A stretch of 64,000 nt of DNA from contig NZ_CP015196.1 in the NCBI RefSeq assembly GCF_001623565.1, positions 1,323,501 through 1,387,500 of the forward strand. Direction: 5' to 3'. This DNA comes from Streptococcus marmotae. GTDB lineage: Bacteria > Bacillota > Bacilli > Lactobacillales > Streptococcaceae. The translations under genes and the position numbers were made by a program. The notes below the pieces were generated by a model, which ran no database searches, was not told where the DNA came from, and saw only the letters and a list, made by a program, of their open reading frames with translations. This document shows, one piece after another, positions 35,089 through 46,700 of the stretch (within the stretch, counting starts at the first letter, position 1; each line of letters starts with the position of its first letter).

Positions 35089-35681
35089 CGAGAGTGATTG
35101 GATTAACAGGTGGTATTGCTTCGGGGAAATCCACAGTGACAGCTTATTTGCGAAAACGTGGCTATCAGGTCATTGATGCGGACCAAGTCGTTCACCAGTT
35201 GCAAGAAAAAGGTGGGAAACTCTATCAGGTTTTAGTCGAAGAATTTGGAACAGGCATTGTAGCAGCCGATGGCAAACTTAACCGAGAGCGATTAGGAGAG
35301 CTGGTTTTTGGGCAAAAAAAAGTCAGAGAACGACTTTCTCAGCTGCAAGATGGAGTTATTCGACAGGAACTGGTGAAAGAACGCGATCGATTGGCTGAAA
35401 TGACAGATGTGCTGTTCATGGACATTCCCTTGCTCTTTGAATTGGGCTATGAAGAAGTAGTCGATGAGATTTGGCTTGTCGTACTGGCACCAGAGCTACA
35501 ATTAGAACGGTTAATGGAGCGAAATCAGCTCAGTCTAGGGGCAGCAAAGGAGCGTTTAGCCGCACAAATGCCTCTTGAAGAAAAGAAAAAGCGGACACCG
35601 TATCAGATTGATAATGGTGGAGAAAGGCTTGCAACTTATGCACAAGTTGACCAGCTTTTACAGCGTATAGAAAGAAGATGA
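35085..35681 (+). CDS. coaE: Dephospho-CoA kinase
   Basis: Last step of CoA synthesis. The P-loop [13 protein letters not shown] is at the N-terminus, then [11 protein letters not shown] and [13 protein letters not shown]. The product is 198 residues, the normal size. The start at 35085 makes an ATGA overlap with mutM, as in other streptococci; a longer upstream frame lies within mutM. Confidence 0.96.
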   Translation: MTRVIGLTGGIASGKSTVTAYLRKRGYQVIDADQVVHQLQEKGGKLYQVLVEEFGTGIVAADGKLNRERLGELVFGQKKVRERLSQLQDGVIRQELVKERDRLAEMTDVLFMDIPLLFELGYEEVVDEIWLVVLAPELQLERLMERNQLSLGAAKERLAAQMPLEEKKKRTPYQIDNGGERLATYAQVDQLLQRIERR

Positions 35682-35763
35682 TTTTATTTTAAGTCAGGAT
35701 GTTTGGAAGCAAAATCTAAAAATTGCTTGGGTAGGAAATTTTTTTGTTGGATCAAGTATTTCG

Positions 35764-36888
35764 ATGGTTATGCCCTTTATTTCCGTATTTGTCGAAGAAT
35801 TGGGAGCCCCGAAAAATCAGGTAGAATTTTATGCAGGTCTGGCAGTATCAACAACAGCCTTGGCCTCAGCAATCATGTCTCCGATTTGGGGGAGTTTGGC
35901 TGACCGGTATGGGCGTAAACCAATGATGGTACGGGCTAGTGCCGTCATGGTCATTAGCATGGGAGGTTTGGCCTTTATCAACAATGTGTTTTGGCTCATT
36001 CTCTTGCGAATACTAACAGGAATGTTTGCAGGATATGTGCCCAATTCAACTGCCTTGATTGCCAGTCAAGTCCCTAAAGAAAAGACAGGTTACGCTCTTG
36101 GTACCTTGTCAACAGGTTTAGTGGCAGGAACCTTAATTGGTCCAATGCTCGGTGGTTTCCTGGCAGAAGTAGTCGGTATGCGCTTGGTTTTTCTGATTGT
36201 AGGTTTCTTACTCTTTCTCGTGACGATTGTGACCTATTTCTATATCAAGGAAGATTTTACACCGATTAAGGCAGGTGAGGAGATGAGCCTAGGCGAAGTC
36301 TTTCACCAGATTAGGGACAAGCAGATTGTGCTGAGCTTATTTGTCACCAGTATGATTATTCAAATGGCAGCCCAGTCGGTCGTGCCAATCTTGACACTTT
36401 ACATTCGGTATTTGGGCCAAACGGAAAACCTCTTATTTGTATCTGGGGTGATTATTTCGGTACTGGGTGTTTCTTCGATGGTCAGCTCACCGCAGCTTGG
36501 AAAATTGGGCGATAAGATTGGAAATCACCGTCTCTTGCTCATGGCTCTGCTATACAGTTTCATCATGAATTGGCTCAATGCCCATGCGACAACTCCCTTG
36601 CAATTAGGAATTTTCCGCTTTTTCTATGGTTTTGGAACAGGAGCGCTTTTGCCGTCTGTCAATTCCTTACTGGCGAAATTAACCCCCAAAGAAGGGATTT
36701 CACGGATTTTTTCTTTCAATCAAACCTTTATGTACATGGGTTCTGTTTTGGGACCAATGCTGGGGTCAGGTGTGGCAACGTATCTAGGTTATCGTTGGGT
36801 ATTCTATGTGACCTGTAGCTTAGTGCTGGTCAATCTCATCTGGTCGCTCTATAGTTTTAGAAATTACTTGAAAGTCAGGGAAATTTAG
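35764..36888 (+). CDS. PmrA-type MFS drug efflux pump, 5' end damaged
   Basis: A 374-residue major-facilitator protein with about 11-12 membrane segments; FYAGLAVS...[17 protein letters not shown] is the MFS motif A region. Its place after coaE and before rpmG-secG-rnr equals the position of pmrA in pneumococci. The first ATG in frame (35764) lies inside the first membrane helix. The frame is open upstream and encodes the expected start (SQDVWKQNLKIAWVGNFFVG) but has no ATG, GTG or TTG. An ATG at 35678, overlapping the coaE stop, is one base out of frame ahead of a T-rich tract. A 1-nt loss (or an unusual ATT start) is the best explanation; the pump may be inactive or poorly made. Confidence 0.75.
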   Translation: MVMPFISVFVEELGAPKNQVEFYAGLAVSTTALASAIMSPIWGSLADRYGRKPMMVRASAVMVISMGGLAFINNVFWLILLRILTGMFAGYVPNSTALIASQVPKEKTGYALGTLSTGLVAGTLIGPMLGGFLAEVVGMRLVFLIVGFLLFLVTIVTYFYIKEDFTPIKAGEEMSLGEVFHQIRDKQIVLSLFVTSMIIQMAAQSVVPILTLYIRYLGQTENLLFVSGVIISVLGVSSMVSSPQLGKLGDKIGNHRLLLMALLYSFIMNWLNAHATTPLQLGIFRFFYGFGTGALLPSVNSLLAKLTPKEGISRIFSFNQTFMYMGSVLGPMLGSGVATYLGYRWVFYVTCSLVLVNLIWSLYSFRNYLKVREI

Positions 36889-37037
36889 TGAGAATTAAAA
36901 TCAATTTACAATGTTCAGAATGTGGTAGTAAAAATTATCTGACCAGCAAAAATAGCAAGACCCATCCACAAAAGATTGAAGTCCTAAAATACTGTCCAAA
37001 AGAGAGAAAAGTGACACTACATGTTGAAACCAAGTAG
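36888..37037 (+). CDS. rpmG: 50S ribosomal protein L33
   Basis: A 49-residue protein starting with GTG, whose first G is the last base of the MFS stop codon. [22 protein letters not shown] and [16 protein letters not shown] identify L33. Of the four zinc Cys in the C+ form, the first pair (CSEC) is intact but the second pair is reduced to one (CPKE), as in other streptococcal copies. Too short for many gene callers. Confidence 0.92.
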   Translation: MRIKINLQCSECGSKNYLTSKNSKTHPQKIEVLKYCPKERKVTLHVETK

Positions 37038-37052
37038 ATTTTGTGGTATACT
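37024..37052 (+). promoter_or_regulatory. Promoter of secG
   Basis: TTGAAA at 37024-37029 (inside the end of rpmG) and TATACT at 37047-37052, spacer 17 bp, with TGG extended -10. Confidence 0.75.
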
Positions 37053-37082
37053 GTTGGGAGTTATTAAAGAAAGAGAACAATT

Positions 37083-37316
37083 ATGTATAACGTTTTATTA
37101 ACCATTCTTTTAATTTTATCTGCTATTATTATTATCGCTATCTTTATGCAACCAGCTAAAAATCAATCAAGTAATGTGTTTGATGCGAGTTCAGGAGCTC
37201 TCTTTGAACGGACAAAGGCGCGTGGTTTTGAGGCTGTTATGCAGCGATTAACCGCTATTCTCGTCTTTTGCTGGATGTTGATTGCGCTGGCCTTGGTAAT
37301 TATTTCAAGTAAGTAA
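37083..37316 (+). CDS. secG: Preprotein translocase subunit SecG
   Basis: A 77-residue protein with two hydrophobic helices (residues about 2-21 and 53-73) around a polar loop QPAKNQSSNVFDASSGALFERTKARG, typical of SecG. It is part of the SecYEG channel in the membrane. AAAGAGAAC precedes the ATG. Confidence 0.93.
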   Translation: MYNVLLTILLILSAIIIIAIFMQPAKNQSSNVFDASSGALFERTKARGFEAVMQRLTAILVFCWMLIALALVIISSK

Positions 37317-37318
37317 AA

Positions 37319-37347
37319 AGACTGGGACTTGTTCTTAGTCTCTTTTT
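37319..37347 (+). terminator. Terminator after secG
   Basis: AGACT and AGTCT arms around a 13-nt loop, followed by CTTTTTT. Bases 37348-37522 hold no gene that I can see. Confidence 0.75.
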
Positions 37348-37522
37348 TATCATGTGCTAGAATCAGGTTGTTTTCATTTATTAGGTCATTAACGCGTCCT
37401 GCCTAGTGCAAATACTTTATAAAATTCAAAATGAAACGACAATAGTCCAGCAGAGAAAAACAATCAGAAGAAGAGTTGCTACCTGTCACTAGGTGCACAT
37501 ATAAACCAACGAAAAGAGAAAA

Positions 37523-39856
37523 ATGAAAAAAGAAATTATTGCCTATATTGAAGCAGTAGGTCCTGTCACTATGGACCAGCTGGCAGACCATTTTCAAGCG
37601 CGGTCTGCTAAAGAGTTTACGAATTTGGTCAAGCAGGTATCCCAGATGGAGGGACACCGGCAATTAAGTTTTGATGATCACGGTCGAATTGCCTTACCAG
37701 AAAAGAAGAAAAAAAATCGTGTAACCCTGACTGGGATTTTTCGGGCCAACAAAAACGGTTTTGGCTTTGTCACCGTTGATGAAGCAGAAGATGATCTTTT
37801 TGTCAGCCGAAATGATGTCAACTATGCTATTGAAGGAGACAGGGTTGAAGTTGCGATTAAGAAGGTCGCAGACCGCCTCAAGGGGACGGTAGCAGAAGCA
37901 GAAGTGATTGACATCTTAGAGCATAGTCTAAAGACAGCTGTTGGGCAGCTTGTCTTTGATGAAGATAAAAAAGAATTTGCAGGCTATATCAAGTCTAAAA
38001 ATCAAAAAATCAGCCAGCCGATTTATCTGAAAAAATCAGCCTTGGTCTTGGACGGAACAGAAATTGTCAAGGTCGATATTGAGCAATACCCCAACAAAAA
38101 ACGGGATTATTTTGTGGCGACGATTCGAGACGTCATTGGACACAAGGATGATGTCGGTATTGATGTCTTAGAGGTGCTAGAGTCCATGGACATCCTATCC
38201 GAATTTCCCGATGAGGTATTGGCAGAAGCCAATCAAATTCCAGACCAGCCTACCGAAAAAGACTATGAAGGGCGCTTGGATTTGCGTAAGGAGATTATCT
38301 TTACGATTGACGGAGCAGATGCAAAAGATTTGGATGATGCAGTGCATATCAAGCAACTCAAAAATGGCAATCTGGAGCTGGGAGTCCATATCGCAGATGT
38401 TTCTCACTATGTGACAGAAGGATCTGCCTTAGATAAAGAAGCTCTTAATCGTGGAACCTCAGTCTACGTCACAGATCGCGTGGTGCCCATGCTACCTGAA
38501 CGCTTGTCAAATGGTATTTGCTCCCTAAATCCTAATGTGGATCGCCTAACCCAGTCTGCTATCATGGAAATTAACCGTAAGGGGCGTGTGGTGAAGCATT
38601 GGATTGGTCAAACGGTCATCAACACCACCTATCGGATGACCTATGCAGATGTTAATCGGATGATTGCCGGAGACAAAGCCAAACAGGAAGAATTTTCAAA
38701 AATCGTCCCAAGTGTGGAGAAAATGGTTCTGCTTCACGAAACGTTAGAAGCCATGCGGCTCAAGCGTGGAGCGCTTAATTTTGATACTAGTGAAGCGAAG
38801 ATTATTGTCAATAAAGAGGGTCTGCCAGTTGATATCCAATTGCGGCAACGTGGCATTGCTGAGCGAATGATTGAGTCCTTTATGCTGGTCGCAAATGAAA
38901 CGGTCGCAGAGCATTTTAGTCAGTTAGAACTGCCTTTTATCTATCGGATTCATGAGGAGCCAAAGGCTGATAAATTACAGAAATTCATCGACTATGCGAG
39001 TAGTTTTGGTCTTGGTATTGCAGGAACAGCTAGTTCCATTACTTCAGATGCCTTGCAAGACCTCATGGCGCGTGTGGCCGAGGAGCCTTATGCAGATGTT
39101 CTCAATATGATGCTTCTTCGTTCCATGCAACAGGCTCGGTATTCAGAGCATAATCATGGCCACTATGGACTCGGTGCGGATTACTATACGCATTTTACCA
39201 GTCCGATTCGGCGCTATCCCGATTTGTTGGTGCATCGAATGGTGCGACAATATAGCACAGTGACACCTGAAGTGGTCGCGCATTTTGAAGCAGAAATTCC
39301 TGCCATTGCCAAACAAACTTCTAGCTTGGAGCGTCGGGCGTTCGAGGCAGAGCGTGAAGTAGAAGCCATGAAAAAAGCAGAATACATGCAGGAATTTGTC
39401 GGGCAAGAATTCGATGGCGTGGTGTCTAGTATTGTCAAGTTTGGTCTTTTTGTGGAATTACCAAATACCGTTGAGGGCTTGATTCATATTCAACATCTAC
39501 CTGAATTTTACCACTACAATGAACGAACCTTGACGCTCAAAGGAGAAAAATCAGGACGTACTTTCCGAGTTGGGCAAAGCATTCGCATCCAATTGACACG
39601 GGCAGATAAGCTAACCGGTGAAATTGATTTTGCTCATGTACCGTCTGATATGGATCAAATCGAGCCACCCCTAAAGGCAGTTCGCAAAAGCAAGAGCCAT
39701 GCCAATCGAAATCGTTCAGACCGAACTGGTCGTGGAAAAGGCAAGGGACATAAGCAAGAGGAAGTAGCTCATCGTTCCAGTAAAAAAGGAAAAGAGAAGA
39801 AAAAGAAGCCATTTTATAAGGAAGTGGCCAAAGGAAAACGCAAAAAAAGGAGATAG
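37523..39856 (+). CDS. rnr: Ribonuclease R
   Basis: Processive 3'-5' exoribonuclease of 777 residues. In order: an N-terminal winged-helix (residues 1-60), cold-shock/OB domains (about 65-220), the RNB catalytic domain starting [18 protein letters not shown] with the metal-binding Asp cluster, an S1 domain ([22 protein letters not shown], near residue 630), and a Lys/Arg-rich tail. It is followed two bases later by smpB, its partner in tmRNA-mediated ribosome rescue. Confidence 0.97.
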   Translation: MKKEIIAYIEAVGPVTMDQLADHFQARSAKEFTNLVKQVSQMEGHRQLSFDDHGRIALPEKKKKNRVTLTGIFRANKNGFGFVTVDEAEDDLFVSRNDVNYAIEGDRVEVAIKKVADRLKGTVAEAEVIDILEHSLKTAVGQLVFDEDKKEFAGYIKSKNQKISQPIYLKKSALVLDGTEIVKVDIEQYPNKKRDYFVATIRDVIGHKDDVGIDVLEVLESMDILSEFPDEVLAEANQIPDQPTEKDYEGRLDLRKEIIFTIDGADAKDLDDAVHIKQLKNGNLELGVHIADVSHYVTEGSALDKEALNRGTSVYVTDRVVPMLPERLSNGICSLNPNVDRLTQSAIMEINRKGRVVKHWIGQTVINTTYRMTYADVNRMIAGDKAKQEEFSKIVPSVEKMVLLHETLEAMRLKRGALNFDTSEAKIIVNKEGLPVDIQLRQRGIAERMIESFMLVANETVAEHFSQLELPFIYRIHEEPKADKLQKFIDYASSFGLGIAGTASSITSDALQDLMARVAEEPYADVLNMMLLRSMQQARYSEHNHGHYGLGADYYTHFTSPIRRYPDLLVHRMVRQYSTVTPEVVAHFEAEIPAIAKQTSSLERRAFEAEREVEAMKKAEYMQEFVGQEFDGVVSSIVKFGLFVELPNTVEGLIHIQHLPEFYHYNERTLTLKGEKSGRTFRVGQSIRIQLTRADKLTGEIDFAHVPSDMDQIEPPLKAVRKSKSHANRNRSDRTGRGKGKGHKQEEVAHRSSKKGKEKKKKPFYKEVAKGKRKKRR

Positions 39857-39858
39857 AG

Positions 39859-40326
39859 ATGGCAAAGGGTGAAGGAAAGGTCTTAGCGCAGAACAAGAAA
39901 GCCCGGCATGATTATACGATTGTCGATACCATTGAAGCAGGTCTTGTCTTGACTGGTACAGAAATCAAATCAATCCGTGCAGGACGGATCAATCTGAAAG
40001 ATGGCTTTGCCCAGATTCGTAAAGGCGAAGCCTGGCTCAATAATGTCCATATTGCCCCCTATGATGAGGGAAATATCTGGAACCAAGATCCGACGCGCAC
40101 ACGTAAGTTACTCCTGCGCAAGAAGCAAATTGCCAGCCTAGAACATGAGGTAAAAGGAACAGGTATGACCCTTGTTCCCCTTAAGGTCTATCTGAAAGAT
40201 GGCTTTGCCAAGGTGTTGATTGGGATTGCCAAAGGAAAACACGATTATGACAAGCGTGAATCGATCAAGCGCCGTGAACAAAACCGCGACATTGCTCGCA
40301 CGATGAAAGCAATCAATGCGAGGTAG
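39859..40326 (+). CDS. smpB: SsrA-binding protein SmpB
   Basis: A 155-residue tmRNA partner for rescuing stalled ribosomes. [38 protein letters not shown] is the family signature, with the basic C-terminal tail needed in the A site ([22 protein letters not shown]). AAAGGAGATAGAG lies over the rnr stop codon. The ssrA gene itself is not in this window. Confidence 0.97.
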   Translation: MAKGEGKVLAQNKKARHDYTIVDTIEAGLVLTGTEIKSIRAGRINLKDGFAQIRKGEAWLNNVHIAPYDEGNIWNQDPTRTRKLLLRKKQIASLEHEVKGTGMTLVPLKVYLKDGFAKVLIGIAKGKHDYDKRESIKRREQNRDIARTMKAINAR

Positions 40327-40381
40327 AGGTGCCAAGGAGTTGGAACTGGCGCTGTCAATCACGCAGTAATGACTTGTAAGA

Positions 40382-40417
40382 GAAGCTGGAATTGTGTCCG
40401 GCTTCTTATTTTTTTAC
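40382..40417 (+). terminator. Terminator after smpB
   Basis: GAAGC(T)GGA pairs with TCC(G)GCTTC around ATTGTG, followed by TTATTTTTTT. Marks the end of the core block. The following 200 nt are AT-rich and hold only the adhesin promoter. Confidence 0.85.
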
Positions 40418-40619
40418 GACTAAGGTACAGTTTATATCCAAAGCATTTAAGTAAGTATCCTAAAAGCGCTAACGTTGATTTTCATTAAATATAAGGTAAT
40501 GTGACTACCAAAATATGAAAATAGTAAATAATCAGATAGCAAACAAGATGAGAAAAGCATCTAAAACAGAAAAAATATAGAAAAAATAGATAAAAAGCTT
40601 AAATTTGCAAGGGATTTCA

Positions 40620-40648
40620 TTGACAAAATATTCGGGGGGGGGTATAAT
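40620..40648 (+). promoter_or_regulatory. Adhesin promoter with nine G in the spacer
   Basis: TTGACA at 40620-40625 and TATAAT at 40643-40648 are both perfect. The 17-bp spacer contains an uninterrupted run of nine G (40634-40642) directly before the -10. One-base gains or losses in this run would change the spacing to 18 or 16, so expression is likely phase variable. Confidence 0.85.
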
Positions 40649-40724
40649 ATAAGGTAAGATACTAGAGGTACTTTTTAATAAAGGTAATTCTTTGTCTATA
40701 AAATTTATAAAGGAGTATCTACTT

Positions 40725-43700
40725 GTGAAAAGAAATAATAAAAGCAAGTTTGATTGGTATGGCTTGAGCCAACGGTTTTCCATTCGGAAATACCATTTTG
40801 GTGCAGCCAGTGTTCTTCTAGGAACTGCGGTGACGTTGGGACTAGCGACTAACGTATCAGCAGATGAAGTTGAGGTGGCAAACACAGCACCTGTAACGAC
40901 AGAAGTTGCTAAAACAGAAGTTGCCCAAGTAGAAGAAGTAGCACCAGCTGAGGTTAGTAGCCCAGTTGAAACAAGCAAGCCAGTAGTAGACCTAGTCACA
41001 GTTAAAGGATTGGCGCTTGATACCTTGAAAGAATTAACGGCATTAACTGATGCAGAAAAAGCTGTTTTTGAAAAAGACATCGAAGCAGCTTCTACTCAAG
41101 AAGCGGTCAATGAGATTGTAGAACTAGCAAAAGTTGCAAACAACAATGCAGCGCTAGCAGCGGACCTCAAGGCGCAAGAAGCAGCAGCTGAAGCTGATTT
41201 AGCAGCAGCAAAAGCAACTGCCGTAGCAGGTCTAGAGGCTTACACACACATCTCAGCAGAAGCTAAAGCAGACTTTGTAGCTCAAATCAATGCAGCTGAA
41301 AACCGAGTAGCGCTTGACGAGATAGCAAAAGAAGCAAGTAAGGCTGAAAAGCGTGCGATTGCTTTCCCAACACAAGGAGAGCCAATTCCAACTGGAACAG
41401 GCATTCGGAAAGTAAGCTCACAGCTTTACACAGATGCAGTTAGAGAAATCAAGGCTTTGGAAAATCTGACGGATATTGAAAAACGTTATTACACAGCAGA
41501 ATTGACCAAGCTCACAAAGGGCATCATCAATCGTGATGATCAAGCAAATGATGTTCTTGCAAAAGCAAGAGCACACAATACGCTGGTTGCTAAAAATCGT
41601 GGAACTTCTGAAGCAGATGCAATTGAAAATACCGTTGCGCCAAATGCAGATAGCAGTGCAAGCGGAAGTGTCCGCCAAAAATTTGGTGGTGATATCAATG
41701 ATAACGATGAACGGTATACTCGCCCACTTCCAGGTGTGAAAGTCTACGCCCAATGGTTTGAAAAAAATGGATATGCCTCTCCGATTTATACCTCTACTTC
41801 TAATGAAGATGGTAGTTTCGGTATTGGATTAGCAGACTTCATTGGTGCAGATGGGAAACTGTATCGCTTTGATGCCGATGCGGCTCTACCACAGGGAGAA
41901 AAATGGCGTATCTGGTCTATCAATCCAGACACCAATAAATACACCCTTCTTTACTCATTTGGGGATGAGCAAATTGCTCCTGAAGGCATTGTAAAAGATA
42001 TTACTGCGGGAGCGAATCAAAGTCTTACAAATGACAATTTGACAAATGCTAAGATTTTGTATGCTTATAAGACCGATGATGTATGGCGTCAAGATGCAAA
42101 ACCAACAGAAGCGGTTATCACCGAAGGTGGGTACGTCAAAGGTTCGGTCTACTGGAATAACAACTCTCCAGCAGGGAACCAGATTACAGTTGACCTAGCG
42201 AGTCGTGAGAATAAATTTGACCTTGGGATACCAGGAGTTAAAGTGTATGCTTCTTATCTAAGTGACTACGCTGTTGCCCAATTGAATGATGCAGAAGTAT
42301 TGAAAAACTTTATCGATGCTAGTTCAGAATGGCAACCATCTGTCAATAGGGACAAATCGTCAAATATCCGTGGTGCAAAATGGACACAGGCAAACGAAGA
42401 TAAACTACGTGCCTATATCCTTAAACAAGTAAAAGCTGACCGTGCAAAATGGGTAGCTGAAACAGTTTCCACTACCACAACTGGCGACGGTGATTTTGCC
42501 CTTCAATTCAACGGTACATTTGGTTTGAGGTGGAATCATCAAGGACCAGGTTCGGCAGCAAGCGTTCTTAAAACAAATGCGAATGTTGTGAATGCTCAGA
42601 CTGGTGAATCAAAACCAGGTACAGAGTGGAATGGGGTAGTAGCACCAAGTCCTTCTTATGGTTCATGGACATCGCTTCCTAATATTGGAAATCCAAGAAC
42701 ATTGGCAGATGCACCAAAACACGTCAATACTGATTGGGTATTTGTAACGACAGAAGAAAAAGAAGGCATTTCCTTCTACACACCATTCTATGGCGATGTG
42801 CCAAAAGGTGGTACTGGTGGTAAATTTGACCTTCAAGGTGTTGGAACACGTTGGGATACCGTCATCCGTGATGGAAATACGCTTGGTTTAAATAATGACA
42901 GTGTGACCAATGTTTACTTTGCGGCTGTTAATGACAATTTGACATTTGACATCTACAACTACGATTCGTTCAAAAATGTGGCTCATCCAGGAGATACTGC
43001 AAGCACGAAAACAGCTGGATTGGCACCAAACCACGGAGAAACCTATAAGATTATCTGGAAGGATGAGGATGGAAAAGTTGTCCAAGAATCAGATCCATTG
43101 CAAGTAAATCCAGACGGAACTCTTCCAGAAAGTTCATTCATGGTTCCTAGCGACCTTAAAAAGACAACGATTTACTTTGCAGAATTATACGCACTAGGAA
43201 AAGACGGAGCTCTTCCAAACTATCCTATTCAAAAAGATTCATTTACAGCGGTTTATCGTGAACTTCCTAAGTATGAAGATACCTACTCCGATTTGGGAGT
43301 GAAGAAAGCTTCTGCAGCTCCGACATTTGATATTGAGCACACACCAGACGTTGAGAAAAATCCAGCACCAAAAGGAGCAACATTCGATTTCGTATCAGCA
43401 GATGGTTCTGATACTGCTCCAGCAGGATTTGCGATTGATTCTAAGACCGGTGTCATCACCTGGAACAATCCAACAGAAGATACAACCGTTGATGTTGAAG
43501 TTACATATGCAGATGGAACAACAGCAACAACAACTGCTAAATTCTTTATCAATAAACCGGACAAAGACAAGTATACCCCGGCTTATGAGGATACAGAGGT
43601 GAAAGCTGGCAAAACCGCTGCTACTAAAGCGCCAACCTTTACAGATAAAGAAGGTGCGCCAGCAACTCCGACAGTTACGAAGTATGAATTGGGCGTAGAA

Positions 43701-46700
43701 CCACCAGTAGGAGCGAGCGTAGATCCAACGACAGGTGTAGTCACTATGCCAATCGGAGACAGTGCTGGTCCTGGTACTGTGTTTACTGTTCCAGTTAAGG
43801 TTACTTATGAGGACGGTTCGAGCGAAGAAGTAAAAGCTAAAATTTCAGTTGTTGCTTCTGACAATGACAAATACACCCCAGCTTATGAAGACACAAGCGC
43901 AAAAGCTGGTGCAACTGCTACTTCTAAAGCCCCAACCTTTACTGAAAATGGAGGCACTGAAGCTACACCAACCGGTGTGAAATATGAATTGGGCGATAAT
44001 GCTCCAGCAGATGCTCAAATCGATCCAAACACAGGCGTTGTAACCCTTCCAATCCCAGAGGGCACTGCTCCTGGTACAGCATATACTGTTCCAGTAAAAG
44101 TTGTCTACGAAGATGGAAGCAAAGACGATGCAGCAGTCAAAGTGACAGTTGCTGATTCAGATAAAGACAAATACACCCCAACATACTCAGACGCTAGCGG
44201 TAAGCCAGGTGAAGCAGTGACGACAAAAGCGCCAACCTTCAGTCCAGAATTACCAGCAGATGCTAAAAAACCAACCTACACAATCTCAACAGAGCAACCA
44301 GCAGGAACAACTCCACTTCCAGCAGGAACAACAGCGACAGTTGACGGAGATGGTAAGGTTAGCGTAACTGTTCCGTCAGATGCAGCTCCAGGAACAGAGT
44401 ACACGATTCCAGTTGAAGTAACCTATGGTGATGGCTCTAAAGAAGTTGTCCCAGTTAAGGTAACAGTAGCAGAACCAGATAAAGACACTACTAAACCAAC
44501 TATTGAAGCAATCGGTGACCAAACAGTTGTGGAAGGTAAAGCAATCACTCCAATCACTGTTAAAGCAACAGACGATTCAGGTAAAGCACCAACAGTAACT
44601 GTTGACGGTCTTCCAGATGGTGTTACTTACGATCCAACAACAGGTGTGATTTCAGGTACTCCAACTGTAGACAATTGGGGCACAGATGAAGAGAAACCAT
44701 TCACAGTAACGGTTACAGCGACTGATGAAGCTGGTAACAAGACAACTGAAACGTTTGACATCAAGGTTCAACGCGACACTGATAAAGACGGAATGCCAGA
44801 TGTGACAGATCCAGATGATGACAACGACGGATTTAGTGACGAAGATGAGAAAACAGCTAAGACAGATCCGAAAGATCCAACCAGCAAGCCAACAGTCACT
44901 ACAGACGCTGACAAGTACACCCCATCTTACTCAGACGCTAGCGGTAAGCCAGGTGAAGCAGTGACGACAAAAGCGCCAACCTTCAGTCCAGAATTACCAG
45001 CAGATGCTAAAAAACCAACCTACACAATCTCAACAGAGCAACCAGCAGGAACAACTCCGCTTCCAGCAGGAACAACAGCGACAGTTGACGGAGATGGTAA
45101 GGTTAGCGTAACTGTTCCGTCAGATGCAACTCCAGGAACAGAGTACACGATTCCAGTTGAAGTAACCTATGGTGATGGCTCTAAAGAAGTTGTCCCAGTT
45201 AAGGTAACAGTAGCAGCACCAGATAAAGACACTACTAAACCAACGATTGAAGCAATCGGTGACCAAACAGTTGTGGAAGGTAAAGCAATCACTCCAATCA
45301 CTGTTAAAGCAACAGATGATTCAGGTAAAGCACCAACAGTAACTGTTGACGGTCTTCCAACAGGTGTTACCTTCGATCCAACAACAGGTGTGATTTCAGG
45401 TACTCCAACTGTAGCTGATTGGGGCACAGATGAAGAGAAACCATTCACAGTAACGGTTACAGCGACTGATGAAGCTGGTAACAAGACAACTGAAACGTTT
45501 GACATCAAGGTTCAACGCGACACTGATAAAGACGGAATGCCAGATGTGACAGATCCAGATGATGACAACGACGGATTTAGTGACGAAGATGAGAAAACAG
45601 CTAAGACAGATCCGAAAGATCCAACCAGCAAGCCAACAGTCACTACAGACGCTGACAAGTACACCCCATCTTACTCAGACGCTAGCGGTAAGCCAGGTGA
45701 AGCAGTGACGACAAAAGCGCCAACCTTCAGTCCAGAATTACCAGCAGATGCTAAAAAACCAACCTACACAATCTCAACAGAGCAACCAGCAGGAACAACT
45801 CCGCTTCCAGCAGGAACAACAGCGACAGTTGACGGAGATGGTAAGGTTAGCGTAACTGTTCCGTCAGATGCAACTCCAGGAACAGAGTACACGATTCCAG
45901 TTGAAGTAACCTATGGTGATGGTTCGAAAGAAGTTGTCCCAGTTAAGGTAACAGTAGCAGCACCAGATAAAGACACCACTAAACCAACTATTGAAGCAAT
46001 CGGTGACCAAACAGTTGTGGAAGGTAAAGCAATCACTCCAATCACTGTTAAGGCAACAGATGATTCAGGTAAAGCACCAACAGTAACTGTTGACGGTCTT
46101 CCAACAGGTGTTACCTTCGATCCAACAACAGGTGTGATTTCAGGTACTCCAACTGTAGCTGATTGGGGCACAGATGAAGAGAAACCATTCACAGTAACGG
46201 TTACAGCGACTGATGAAGCTGGTAACAAGACAACTGAAACGTTTGACATCAAGGTTCAACGCGACACCGATGGCGACGGAATGCCAGATGTGACAGATCC
46301 AGATGATGACAACGACGGATTTAGTGACGAAGATGAGAAAACAGCTAAGACAGATCCGAAAGATCCAACCAGCAAGCCAACAACAACTATCGATGGTGTG
46401 TCAGATAAGACCGTTACCGAAGGACAGCCAATTGAACCAATCACTGTTACAACTACCAACGTTCCAGAAAGTGGTAAGACAGAAGTGACAGGTCTTCCAG
46501 ACGGATTAACCTTTGATCCAGAAACTGGTAAAATTTCAGGTACTCCAACTAAATTGACTGATTGGGGTAAAGAGGAAGAAACACGTGAGTTCAAAGGTAA
46601 AGTTGAAGTAAAAGACAAAGATGGTAAGGTAATCGCTGAAAAACCATTTGTTATCACTGTTCAACGCGACACTGATGGCGACGGAATGCCAGATGTGACA

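Noticed and set aside
40634..40642. Nine-G run as a simple sequencing artefact
   Set aside because: Its length could be misread by one or two bases, but the run falls exactly between perfect -35 and -10 boxes at 17-bp spacing, so the tract itself is taken as real and only its exact length is uncertain.
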